Shown piece after piece: positions 25,845 through 36,214 of a stretch of DNA of 64,000 bases. The position numbers were made by a program, and so were the translations under genes. Location: positions 46,092,001 to 46,156,000 of the forward strand of contig CM060830.1 in NCBI GenBank assembly GCA_030762175.1, given 5' to 3'. Below the pieces are notes generated by a model. That model saw nothing but the letters and a program-made list of their open reading frames with translations, was not told the origin of the DNA and made no database searches. Source of the DNA: Metallyticus violacea. Taxonomy: Eukaryota; Arthropoda; Insecta; Mantodea; Metallyticidae. The first letter of the stretch is position 1. Every line of letters begins with the position of its first letter.

Positions 25845-26425
25845 CGGGTCCAGCGAGCTGTAATTCAATTTTTGAAGGTAGACAGTGTTGTGGAGCCGAA
25901 AGCTATAGCCTTATGAACAATGTGTGCGGGAATCTGTCATGCAGTGTTCAGATGGTGTGGTGAATTTCGTGACGGACTGAGATTTGATTTGATTTATTTA
26001 TTTATGGACGCTCTTTAACATCTCAGGTCATCAGCGTCCAATTCCTCAGGGCGTGAAACGGCCGACAAATTTTTCTCAGAGGCCTCCCTTTCAGGCTTGA
26101 GCTTCTTTTTCGTGCCGTAAATGTACGACACGGGACCCACGGTTTTATTTCCCTTCCCAAGGAAGCCATACTTAGGATTTTTACGCCCGAAAAAATCCAT
26201 CGGTCCTGGCCGGGTTCGAACCCGCGATTAATGACGGACTGAGGACATGCTCTGGTCAAGCTCATTTAACTATTACCCAGGAATCAATAGCAGTCTATAC
26301 AACGTTGTAAGGGAAAATCGCCGAATCACCGTCCGAGAGATTGCAGAAACATTGTTATTGAGCAAGGGAACTGGTCACACCATTCTCCATCAATAGTTGT
26401 GAACCACAAGGTTTGCGCGCAGGGG
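25845..26425 (+). mobile_element. Mariner-like remnant M5, split by a SINE-A insertion
   Basis: Left of the insertion, translation gives AVIQFLKV and FRWCGEFRDG. Right of it, NVVRENRRITVREIAETL and a short SKGTGHTILHQ block appear. These are the first and second helix-turn-helix regions of a mariner transposase, in the correct order (N-terminal ~110 residues). Frames differ and stops are present. The DDE domain is not found. The intervening SINE-A (25982-26231) is flanked by tgacggactgag on both sides, so the transposon was already in place when the SINE arrived. Confidence 0.75.
25982..26231 (-). repeat. SINE-A copy 1, nested in mariner M5 with 12-bp target-site duplication
   Basis: Minus strand: begins just before the B box (gggttcgaacccgg). 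It continues with gattttttcgggcgtaaaaa, cttccttgggaagggaaata, cccgtgtcgtacatttacgg, gcctgaaagggaggcctctg and tcggccgtttcacgccctga. It ends in an aaataaataaatcaaatcaa tail. The A-box half of the tRNA head is missing, so the copy is 5'-truncated. The sequence tgacggactgag is repeated exactly at 25970-25981 and 26232-26243, which is direct evidence of target-primed retroposition. Related copies lie at 38300, 49452 and 61111. Confidence 0.9.
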
Positions 26426-26685
26426 GTCACATCTTTCACACGTGTATCATTATACTCACATATTGCAATCAATAAATAATTACAGAAAAGAAAGTCTCAC
26501 TCTCATTTGAGCAAACCATATAAATACAAACATGAAAAATTCTGGGCCCTGACCATAGATAACCATACATTTGCCAAGTTAATTGTCATTTACCTTGGTA
26601 CATTTGTCTTAAACATTAATTTGAAATATTAAGTCATTATTTCACATACCTCTTTAAAGTAGGCATGTTGGGAGTATTGTATAAC

Positions 26686-27531
26686 ATGGATAAAATAAGA
26701 GTATAATGTAGTTTAATTCGAAAGGAAACATTTACGAAATTTATAAAAGTTTATAGAAACTCTTCTTCATTTTCAACGATTATACATGGAGTGATCAGTT
26801 TAAAAATGACCATACCAACCTTGAAGATGACCTACTTGAAAAATGTCCAAAAGGTGCAACTGCAGAATGCACTGCACAAATACATATGACATTAGATGAC
26901 AGGTGTGTTAAAGTGCTTGAAGTTGCTGAAGCTATAGGCGTTTCAAAGAACGCTAAGTTATTTTTACATGGACTGCATATATAAAAGCTTTTCGCGTTTG
27001 CTAACAGCAGATCAAAACATACATTGCAACAGAATTGGTTGTACGTCGACTTATAATTGTGGATGAGACTTCGATCCATCGCACACCACAATCGAAAACC
27101 ATGGACTGAAGCTGGTTGTTCAGAGCCAAAGAAAAGTTCCATCTGCAGGAACGGTTAACTTAACGATTATTTTCAGAAGGGTAAAACCTTCAATCTTTTA
27201 AACCATCTAGCTGAAAATTCTTGAGAAAAGAGCCGTTTGCAGTAAAATAGAGTAATTATTAATCAAGACAGGTCACCTGGTCAAAAAAGTATTTCAGCCA
27301 CACTCCCCAAATTTGACTCCCTGTGACCTCCTTCGGTTTCAAAGTTCAATTTTCCTCGCTGGTCGGCGTTTTTCATCAAATCAAGATGCGACTGCGGCTG
27401 TAAGTATTTTGCAAACCATCAGGAAAATCTTTTCAGAGGCGAATGGCTTTGGAGCATTATGGAATAAATTTATTGACCTGAAGGGAAATTGTATTAAAAA
27501 GATAACCTTAAAGTTAAAAACTCTTCCATAA
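26686..27531 (+). pseudogene. Mariner transposase remnant M1
   Basis: An ATG at 26686 opens MDKIRV, the usual mariner start. Later blocks in shifting frames are SSSFSTI, FKNDHTNLEDD, KVLEVAEAIGVSK (second helix-turn-helix), VDETSIHRTPQSK (first catalytic Asp region), HSPNLTPCD (third catalytic region with Asp changed to Asn), GRRFSSNQDATAAV, and the C-terminal WNKFIDLKGNCIKK ending at the stop at 27529-27531. The stretch between the first and third catalytic regions is too short, so the second Asp region is deleted. Multiple stops and frameshifts make it inactive. Terminal repeats were not located. Confidence 0.88.
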
Positions 27532-28149
27532 TGGTTAAACCAAGAAATTTTCAGATCGGCCTCGTACATATAAAGTATTGGCGGGAAGAACGATGAGGGC
27601 CCAAATAACAAATTTTGGAAAAAAAAAAATGAATGTTAAAGTTTAAAGCCCACTGCTAGAGCACGTGTGCATTATGCCATCACTTTTAATTTATTTTAAT
27701 TTTACCTTAATACATTGTTATTTAACAGAGTAAGGAAAAGATTTGTAATATTGAAAGTAACAATTTAAAGAATAATAAATATCATTACTGATCACAAAAA
27801 AGTGTAAACAGAACTTGGAATATTGTTCTATAATCGATATTATGTAAGCCTATTGTTGCAACGGCTGGTGGTGGTGTACTTTTCAAGAGGTATTTCACTT
27901 GTGGCAGATATCCTGACTGAAATTCTTTGAATTGCAACATGATGTACCTGTAGAATGAGATATAAATGTGTAATATTAAAGTAAGCTAATTACTTATAAG
28001 GTTATTACATAACATAACTACTTGTCATTAATTATCTTAGATATCCTCTTTTTGGATGTCTGAAATTGTCAAATTGTTTTACTCTTGTTCTTCTTTTGAG
28101 ATAAATTTCTTCATGTTCCGCAGATCCTTGACTTTACCACCGATACTGC
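27532..28149. other. Unassigned non-coding DNA
   Basis: AT-rich, no recognisable gene; it may include the right end of mariner M1. Confidence 0.4.
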
Positions 28150-28408
28150 TACGGGTGCCCGAGGTCGTTAAGGCGCGGCGGGAGATCTGGGGTTCGATTC
28201 CCACCAGGGCCATCTTCCCTGACTGAGATTTTTTCCAGGTTTTTCTCAGTCCTAATAAATGGCAAATGCCGTGGAGGTACCCTAAATTTAGGCCTGGAAT
28301 GCTTACTTCCTTTAAAAAAAAAAACTCCCATTATTGCATCTTATATATCATCAGTGTCCACCGCTCGTGGTGTCTCAGTAGTAAAAACGGTCGTTAAACA
28401 CAATTTAA
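28150..28408 (+). repeat. SINE-B, near full-length copy 2
   Basis: Plus strand: A box in gcccgaggtcgttaaggcg, B box in gggttcgattcccacc, body ttttttccaggtttttctca and taaatttaggcctggaatgc. An A11 run follows, then atcatcagtgtccaccg and tctcagtagtaaaaacgg, ending gttaaacacaa. Same organisation as 16684-16956 and 33422-33682. Confidence 0.88.
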
Positions 28409-29549
28409 AAAGTTTCCATCGACATTGGTCACATTTCACTGTATAACCTTTCTGGATATTGCAATTCACCAATATCTCTGCTCCTCCTTCTCCAGGTAAC
28501 AACACACCAGGATCCGTTATACTTGCTAAAGTTCAGTAGCTTTGAAGTGGGATACTTTTGTCTGGCACTTTTAATCATTCGTCCATTCAGTAGGGAGTAC
28601 TACTAAAGTCTTCTGATTAGCCAGATACTATTAAAAACCCTAACCCTATGCTAATCAGGATTAGCAGATTTCTAGGCCGACGCTTTTTAACCAATGAACA
28701 AGAAATCAAGCCTCCTAGATACCGTTTTATTCATTATGGTCGTTTGTTATTAAATTTTGGACATTTTGTCACTCAAGTTAACGTTTCCAAAGCACTCCAG
28801 TAGAGTACAATGACAAACTGAGCCAAGCTCATGACTTTGTACTAACAAGTTCTTGTTTGCATCACTTAACTTCATTTGCATACACGTCACCACACGATCT
28901 TTACAGTCAGCACCTTTCATAATTGACATTAACTCCGAAATTAAGTATTTTGAAGTAAACTTATTGCGATGTTACTACAGTTATCCAACGAGAAACAAAC
29001 AGTGTTGCCTTCAAAGCTGCGGCTTGAAGTATCATCTCTATTACCTGAAAAGAATTGGGCACCCATCGTTCTTCCCTAATGGAGGGTTTTAAAAACTTCC
29101 GTTAATCTGTGAACCTTCATCATAATAACCAAGTAACCTTCTACTAGTTCTCAATATAATCCAATGGGTGGCAGCCCTTACTTCAAAATGACGTTTTATG
29201 GAACCTCATCGTCCTTGCCGCCACATCTACTTGTCATGTATATTTAATATTCGATGGCTGTTCAATATATCCAATTCCCTATGATGATACATTGAAACAC
29301 AGACTTACACTTCTGAAATTGCATTTAAACATAGCAACAACTTTCCTCTGCAGATGGCAGTGCATAGTATCGGTATGACATGAGCACTGGCGCATGCGTA
29401 TTGCTTTTACGAAACACGTGCAGTAGTGGCAAAGGTTCGCAAGTGAGTATCTTGGCAGGACGATGTGTAAAGAAATGTAAGAGGTGAGGACAGTCATGCA
29501 CCTTGTTTATCGGAACGTAATATTGAATGTATGTCAGCACAGATAGTGC
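28409..29549. other. Unassigned DNA; right part probably the mariner M2 5' region
   Basis: No gene recognised. The stretch just before 29550 may hold the start and left terminus of mariner M2, but I could not identify either. Confidence 0.35.
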
Positions 29550-30381
29550 GTGCGCAACTGGAGTCGGATGTGTGCTGAAGGGCGAACTTTCGTGCCGGTC
29601 GTCTGTTCCGATATCAAGGATCACCTGAAAGCAATGATTAGGAAGACAGACGGAGTAAAGTGCGAGATGAGGACGAAGAACATGGCCACTGGTACAGCGC
29701 ACAGCATTATTCATGTGTTGAAAAACCGAAAATAACTGATTCCTGATCATCTGAAGCAACGAATGTGTGCTAATGTGCAGCATTTGCTTCAGTTTCACAC
29801 AGAGCAAAATGCTTTCCGTGATCGGATCTTAACGGGTGATAAAAGTTGGGTGTGCCATATTCTCCAGGGGCGAAAGTGACGCTCATTGCACTTTACCAGT
29901 ACGAGAGAAGTTCAAGACCATCCAGGCAAAGTCATGTTAACGAAATTCTGGGATTCCAAAGGAGTTCTTCTTGTTGACTTTCTCGAGCCACGAGAAACAG
30001 TAAACGCTAATCGTTACTGTACAACCATACCACTTCTCAAATCAGCAATCCACCAAAAGCGCCCTGGCCTCCTCGCCCTCCCTGATGACAACGCTCGACC
30101 GAATACTGTAAACAAACCCAACTCCAAATTACACACTATTATTGGGAGCGCCTTCAACACCGCCTTTACAGTCCTGATTTGGCGCATAGTGACGTCCATC
30201 TGTTTACAGAACTGAAAAAGGATTTGGAAGGTCAGCGCTTCCAGGATAATTGGCAAGTCAAAACAGCGATGAGGTATTTTTTTACAGTCTGAGCCATAAC
30301 TTCTTTGAAGAGGGCATTCAGAAGCTGGTACACAGCTGGAACAAATGCCTCAACATCGCAGCTGGTTATGTGGAGAAGTAA
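29550..30381 (+). pseudogene. Mariner transposase remnant M2, catalytic Asp triad still visible
   Basis: Blocks in order: TGTAHSIIHVLKNRK (second helix-turn-helix), TGDKSW (first catalytic Asp; the family usually has GDESW or GDEKW), AKVMLTKFWDSKGVLLVDFL-like sequence around 29930-29990, NANRYC, DDNARP (second Asp), YSPDLAHSD (third Asp, in another frame), LEGQRF, and the C-terminal CLNIAAGYVEK-type end finishing at the TAA at 30379-30381. At least one frameshift lies between the second and third Asp regions, and stops occur at the helix-turn-helix and after WVCH. It is the best preserved transposase in the window but not functional. The 160-codon ORF on the other strand (29807-29325) is an antisense shadow. 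Confidence 0.92.
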
Positions 30382-30961
30382 ATGATGTGCAAAGTAGGAT
30401 GTAATGTATTCTCAATAAAGTTCACAGCTAAGGGAAACTTATTTATTGAACACCTTCGAACAACAAATCATTATATCACGAAAAAGGATCAAATCTCTTA
30501 GGACCATTCTGTACTTATTTTCCTTGCTCAACACATTAGATGAATACTAGCAGCGTTTGTACTCGTGGAAAGAATTATACTTTTATAGAGGAAGAAAAAG
30601 TAAGCAGTATATAGCACTCAATATGAGAACGTAGCAAATAAAATAAATATACGTATGTTTTTACAACCTATATTTATGAAAGTTAAAACATATTACACAA
30701 TTCATTATTGAGAATGGTTACTTGTACTTAGATGTCTCTCTTGAAGCTCTAGTTGCTTTTAAGAGAAATCCGAACTAATGAAGCTAATGCAGCCGTACTC
30801 ATAAACCATTTATTTAAGTTTTTTTTTAGCAAATTATTAAGGAGTGTAAGTTATTGCGATTGTACCTACTAATAGAATTCATTTTGAATGATCTTTCCAA
30901 ACCTCCATCGATCGTACCTACTTGGCACCGAAAAAGACAAAAGACAGAAATATTATAAAAA
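30382..30961. other. Unassigned non-coding DNA
   Basis: Probably includes the right end of mariner M2 (aataaagttcac just after the stop may be its poly(A)-like 3' region). Nothing else is recognised. Confidence 0.35.

Positions 30962-30962
<1 letters not shown>

Positions 30963-31007
<45 letters not shown>
30963..31007. repeat. (TA)n microsatellite
   Basis: About 22 uninterrupted TA units. They directly precede the first tandem subunit of R1 copy 2. Confidence 0.95.
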
Positions 31008-31010
<3 letters not shown>

Positions 31011-32522
31011 AACGCTCTAGCGGTGCACTTTTTTCTCCTCAACAAAACTCAGCATATGACCACCAATTAGCAAACATTCGTGGAGTTCGTTAACCAGCAA
31101 AAATTGGACCATTGGAGGTGGAGAATAACCTAAAGCGAAAATGTTTTAAAAAATTTAAAAATCGCTCTAGCGGTCGCAATTTTCTTTATCTCAACGAAAC
31201 TCTGCAGATTTATTTAAAATTAAATGAATAAAAGTTTTTTCCGAAAATCAGGACAATCGAGCCATTAGAAGTGGGCGTATGCCTAAAAAGCGAGTGGGGG
31301 GTTAAAGTAAAAATTAAAATTACTCTAGCGGCAGCAATTTTAAATGTTTTTTAAAGAAAGTTCGGTATATGCCTATGAAATAAAATAATAAAAATAGTTT
31401 CTGAAAATCAGTGAAATCGAAGTATTAAGAGGGGGGAGGGTTTACCAGAAACCCAAAATTTAAAAACAGCTCTAGTGGCATTAATGTTTGATTTTCACAA
31501 CGAAACTCCGTATACACCCTTAAATGAAATAAAAGATATAGTTTCTGAAAATTAGGGAAATCGGGCAATTAGAAGTGGGGCTTTAACAGAGGCTCACAAT
31601 TGAAAAACGGCTCAAGCGGCACCAACATTTCTTTCTTCCCAACAAAATTAGAAATATACCATTTAAATAAATAAAAAAAAAACAGTTTCCGAAAATTAGG
31701 CAAATTGGACGCTTAGGAATAGGAAACTTGAAAATGGAAATTTAAAAAAAACGCTCTTGAGTTTTTCTGTATATTGTTTTAAAATAAAAGGACAAATTAA
31801 TTCAGAATATAGACTGTATTTAACGATACATGTATATTATATTTAACAAAAGCATCATCGTAAAGATAGCAAATATGAAATATTAATTTAATATTGTGTG
31901 AGTATTATATTTGTATGCAAAAGCGCTCTGTAATAAGTTAATACCTTTCAGAAAATGTTGGGTTACATGTTTTTAGAACAATAACATTTAAATTAAATTT
32001 AAAATAAAATCGATATAACTTTCGATTGCTTTTGTTTGCTTTGAACATTGTAATTATTTCTGAAGAATAATGTGTTTGTTTTATTGAAACATATGAAAAT
32101 ATTAAATAAGCAATGTAACTCGAAACTTTCAGTTATTTCTCTCTATTTTAGTGAATATAAAGATAATACCAAGGGCTCAGTTCATAAACATGGTTACATT
32201 TAAAAATACCCACACAATATAACTTTGTCTATCAGTTTTCATGTATTTTATTTAATTAATTGTATACCATTAATTTTTGTGGCTTAATTTCAATAATGAT
32301 GATGATGATGATGATGATGATGATAATTAAAATGCGGTTACTTTTTTGTAATATTTATAGATTGCGAGAATTCAAATTTTGTTCCCCTAATACAATATAG
32401 TAATGCCCTAACTTATTTCATTAATTAATAACGTCTAAATTGGATTTTATATTCAGTTTTATTAAAAGTTATTTAATCCGATGAGGAATTCGCTTAGTTT
32501 ACGCAGCTCCTGCGTGGCGGAC
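31008..32522 (+). repeat. Dispersed repeat R1, copy 2 (most complete)
   Basis: Five diverged tandem subunits of about 140-155 bases start near 31012, 31163, 31320, 31470 and 31610. Each has a ctctagcgg-like start, an aacgaaactc-like word, ctgaaaatcag or ctgaaaattagg, and a match to gccattagaagtgggg. A unique ~530-base segment (31760-32290) follows, then a (GAT)n tract (32297-32324) and a ~200-base right end finishing in acgcagctcctgcgtggcgg plus ac (32501-32522). Homologous to 1-1060 and to the reverse complement of 36623-36960. Non-coding; transposition mechanism unknown. Confidence 0.8.
32297..32324. repeat. (GAT)n microsatellite in R1
   Basis: Nine or so GAT units at the position where copy 1 carries (AAT)n. 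Confidence 0.9.
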
Positions 32523-33421
32523 AGGTTTGTGGGTTACTTCAGCTGAAAATCGAATACCTGGCCTCCTAAATATAGCCTCTTGGCTTAGCGGAAACATCAT
32601 CGCAGGCGGCTGTGACAATTTTATCTTCACTTAGAATTAAACGCACTAGAAATGTAGCCATCGCTCGCGGCTTGTTCTGACATACAAAAACAAGCCACGG
32701 AGCGGTAAACATATCTTTGAGGGGCTAATACAAGTGCAAACAGTCGCCCTCATAACCAGACTTACTTAGCAAAGTACACGAGAGGGCAAAACTTTCGCTC
32801 GCTTTCTATCCTTTCATTCCGCCGCCTTAAGTTGATGAGTTTACTTCTACGAAAATGGATTAGAAGCCCAGAATAAATATTATGTTAATTATTTTTGGCG
32901 TTAGCTCTTGCAGTGTGGTCTGTTTGTACAGGTCGTTGCCGCTGAAGTAGTAGTGAGTGTATTCAGAAACATCTTCTTGCCAGTTTTGGGGTTGCTTTTA
33001 GTTAACGTCCACTCATGGCTAGAGATGAAGTTAATTTTCTTGTATGGGTCGGTTCAGTTTTTGCTTAACAGCAGCTGGAGAGTGGGTAATCAACTTGCAA
33101 TTAACTTACAGGGAACAAAATTACTATCAGCTTCATTTTTCACCCTAAGCAGTGCAACATCTTTCGCACTAGTGACATTTATTGCCGTGTTACTACCTAG
33201 CTACTTTATTTCAACTAGTTTGTAACATTTACAAATCTGCTCGTTTCATTTTTAGTTATCACCATGGAGAGGCGTAATGTAAATATAATAAACTCTAAAG
33301 GTACTTTGCAAAGGCCACCTAAAAATAAAGAAGTCCACGATAACATGATAAAATTCAAGGATACTTTGAAGTGAATTTATTAAACGGAATTAATTTAATA
33401 TACAAAAAGGAATGAATGAAT
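32523..33421 (+). other. Unassigned DNA with a weak candidate exon
   Basis: A 105-codon ORF (32908-33225) is rich in hydrophobic residues but matches no family I know. At 33264 an ATG in a good context (caccatggag) follows an acceptor-like tcatttttag. It opens a 36-codon ORF (MERRNVNIINSKGTLQRPPK...) that is charged and not repeat-like, ending with a stop near 33373. Either could be chance. I do not claim a gene. Confidence 0.2.
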
Positions 33422-33682
33422 AGTGTTTAATGCCCGTTTATACTACTGAAGCACCATAGGCGGTGAACACTGATGATACATGAGATGAAATTATATATTG
33501 GTAAAGGGTTTTTAAGGAAGGAAACCTTCCAGGACTGCGTTTTGGGCATCTCCCAGGCATTTGCCATTTATGAGGACTAAGGAAAACCCGGGAAAAACCT
33601 CAGTCAGGGAGGACGGTCCTTGTGGGATACAAACCCCAGACTTCCGCTACCGCGCCTTAACGACCTCGGCCAGCCATGGCGA
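33422..33682 (-). repeat. SINE-B, near full-length copy 3
   Basis: Minus strand: tggccgaggtcgttaaggcg A box, a decayed B box (gggtttgtatcccac), then the ttttcccgggttttccttag body and the tgcttcagtagtataaacgg 3' end. The B box has lost TTCGA, so it would be a poor polymerase III promoter. Confidence 0.85.
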
Positions 33683-33755
33683 TACCAAAAAGAATGAATA
33701 TAAATTATAGCATATTTAAAATTGGTATGAAATGAACTAAATGTACAAAAGTAGT

Positions 33756-33756
<1 letters not shown>

Positions 33757-33804
<48 letters not shown>
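33757..33804. repeat. (AAT)n microsatellite
   Basis: About 16 pure AAT units, 75 bases from the SINE-B head. Confidence 0.95.
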
Positions 33805-34066
33805 GAAATTATAATAAAAGATTAACATTACAAACTTAAATGAAGGCCCTCACGAGTACCTATAACAAAAAGCAGTAAATTTAACTGCTAGATAGGCACA
33901 ACAATAATCCTAAACTGGTGTTTTCACATCTTAATGAACAAACAAGCAAATGTGAAAAGATATGCCTATATAGCAAGAACACTGTGAAACAACACGTAAG
34001 CCCCATTAATCAGCTCAGAAACACCAGTAGAATTGGCTAAAAAATCTTTGATTTACAAACAACAAC

Positions 34067-34111
<45 letters not shown>
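34067..34111. repeat. (AAT)n microsatellite
   Basis: About 15 AAT units, preceded by CAA triplets and followed by AAAAT variants. Confidence 0.95.
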
Positions 34112-34113
<2 letters not shown>

Positions 34114-34234
34114 TAAAAATAAACCAATTGTCTTTACAACCTAAATACCTGGGTCACTGGCTGCCTAGTAAAGACGTTCCTCGTAATTTTAATTACACTA
34201 GTAAACAGCCATTTCGCATCTGACAATTTATAGA

Positions 34235-34679
34235 TCAATTAGTGCGTAGTTTTGTGCATACAATCAGAATCCCCTTTTAAAAATGTCCTGGCACTTAAGG
34301 TATTTGAGCAATTTCTATTTTTTATTTTAAGTCTTTCGCTATTCTCTACTATTTTGTTAGCGTGCTTTATTTGTCTTTTCATTCTTTCGTTTACTACTCT
34401 TTTTATAATACAAGAAGTATTGTACTGGTAGATGTTATAAAAATAGCCACTAGATAGAAGTGGTAAGGTTTTTAGAAATTTAGTCACTAGATGGCAAAAG
34501 AAACCTATGGTGTAGCACACGTTGAAATACGCATGATACAATTATTATCAGCCTAACCTGCATATTGTCAGTTTTTGTTAACTCCGTTTGTGTTAATCTG
34601 CATCTTTGTGTTTCTTTAAGACATGGTGAAACTTTATAGTATTTAGGAGTTGGTAGAAATGGCAACTTGCCAACTTTGA
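34235..34679 (+). repeat. Non-coding 5' flank shared by family copies A and B
   Basis: Matches the reverse complement of 53041-53515 in order: agttttgtgcatacaatc, gtctttcgctatt, tttatttgtctttt, actctttttataata, cactagatg, gtttagtcac or tttagtcac, agatggc, acgcatgatacaatt, and tttttgttaactc. Similarity begins at about 34235 and leads into the coding part. The shared non-coding sequence shows that the two loci derive from copies of one larger unit, not from copies of a spliced coding sequence alone. Confidence 0.75.
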
Positions 34680-36214
34680 TGTTGTGGAAAACCACCCGGA
34701 TAATGTTTATTTACACGTGCGGGAAATTCACTCCAAAACCAAAATCACTAATTTTGTTAAAAAGGCATAAAATCTATATTTTAATCGTCTTTTAGTGATC
34801 AAAATAAAAATGTTGCACCTCATGTTGCCTGCATTACTTTTGTCACTAAATTGAAAAGAAAGCGCTTTTCGCTATTCCAATGATGTGCGAGTCAAAAGAC
34901 CATAGTTCAGACCGTTGCCTCTGCCTCACAAAAATTCCAGAGTATTCAAGCAAAACTAGATTTAAAGTAAATTACCCAGATGCGTCTTCAATGCATCTAC
35001 CTATCCCCCGGGTGAAGTCTTGCCTGTTCCTATATGTAACTTGCAAAACATTTCATCAGATTCAACAACTCCAAGTGAACCGAACCTGTAGAAGAGTATG
35101 CCCTCAATTTCAATACACTTTGTCCCACCTTATAGAACAAAAGCAACTGGGTGGTTTGGTCCTGATCTACAACTTTCTAAACAGCAATCTGAACTCTTGG
35201 GATTGAGATTGCAACAACGGAACCTTCTAGCCACAGGGATAAAAGTGTCTTGTTGTAGATCAAGAAGTAGCTCTTTCGTTGACTATTTTAACATGCAGAA
35301 TTCAATGTGTATATGTAGAGATGTCAATTGTTTAGGTGTACAACATAACCCACAGGAGTGGCGACTATTTATTGACTGCAGTAAAATCAGTTTGAAAGCA
35401 GCACAATTACATAATGACAACAAATTATCGCCTGTGCCTTTGACTTATGCAGTAGACATGACGGAAACTTATGACTTTACTGCTAGAGGCAATCAAATAC
35501 AAAAACCATGAATTCCGCTGGTATAAAAGTTGTTGCACTGCCTACAGCGTTAGACGGTGGGTTCAAAAAATACTGCTGTTTTTATGTGCTTGGGACACCA
35601 AGACACCAATAATCATTATAAAGTCAAGTAATGGCCTAAGAGTGAGTCATTTGTCACTGGCTAAGAAAACGTGAAAAACACTCCATTGATTGAGCGAAGT
35701 AAAATAACTTTGCCTCCGTTTCATACTAAGTTGGGCCTATGAAAAACTTTGAAAGCTCTGGATAAAGAAGGGAATTTAAAACAAAGATTTCAAAACTGAA
35801 AGGCATATTTGTTGGACCACAAATTAGGTTACAATTTATAGGTCTAACCTTTAATACTAAGCCTACAAATCTCGAATTAACTACTTGGTACTCTTTCAAA
35901 ACAATTGCTAATGGCCGTTTGGACAACAAAAAGATGATTGTTTCCTTAGTGATTGATTTCTTGGAGAACTACAAGAACACGGGGTGCAGAATGTCGCTTA
36001 AAATTCACTTTTTGCATTTATACCGGAAAATTTGGGCGATGTAAGCGGTGAGTGGTGTGAGCATTTTCTCCAAGACACCCTTACTATGGAACATTTAGGG
36101 CATTATATTCTTCACTGATGAGCGGCTACTGTCGAGTCTTTTTAGGGAGTGCAATGAAACAGCATAGAAAATAAGAGCATCATCGGCACACTTTTCAAAA
36201 ACAATAAAGAGTAA
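34680..36214 (+). pseudogene. Arthropod multi-copy uncharacterised family, copy A (decayed)
   Basis: Reading across frames, family blocks appear in order. An NHPDNVY start of a Cys-rich N-terminus is followed by KITNFVKKA. DQNKNVAPHVACITF lies before an MPFAIPM-type block (here IPMMCESKDHSSDRCLCL, at about 34880). Then come a tyrosine/proline linker, SELLGLRLQQRNLLATG, VQHNPQEWRLFIDCSKISLK, LLEAIKYKNHE, FLCAWDTKT, LPPFHTKLG-like sequence, VGPQI-like sequence, LSLKIHFLH-like sequence and PENLGDV. The order is continuous in genomic DNA with no introns. Many frameshifts and stops are present, and the C-terminus is partly deleted. It matches copy B closely at the nucleotide level. The paired Cys in N-terminal blocks of intact members suggests zinc binding (inference); the molecular function is unknown to me. 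Confidence 0.85.

Noticed and set aside
26200..26232. tRNA gene suggested by a perfect B box (ggttcgaaccc)
   Set aside because: It is the truncated head of SINE-A copy 1: no A box, no acceptor stem, and it is flanked by the SINE body and a target-site duplication.
29325..29807. 160-codon ORF on the minus strand
   Set aside because: It lies antisense to mariner remnant M2, whose blocks are clear on the plus strand, and it has no recognisable domain.
31008..31760. Possible CRISPR-like array
   Set aside because: The repeating units are ~150-bp tandem minisatellite-like units with gradual divergence, not short identical repeats with unique spacers, and the DNA is eukaryotic.
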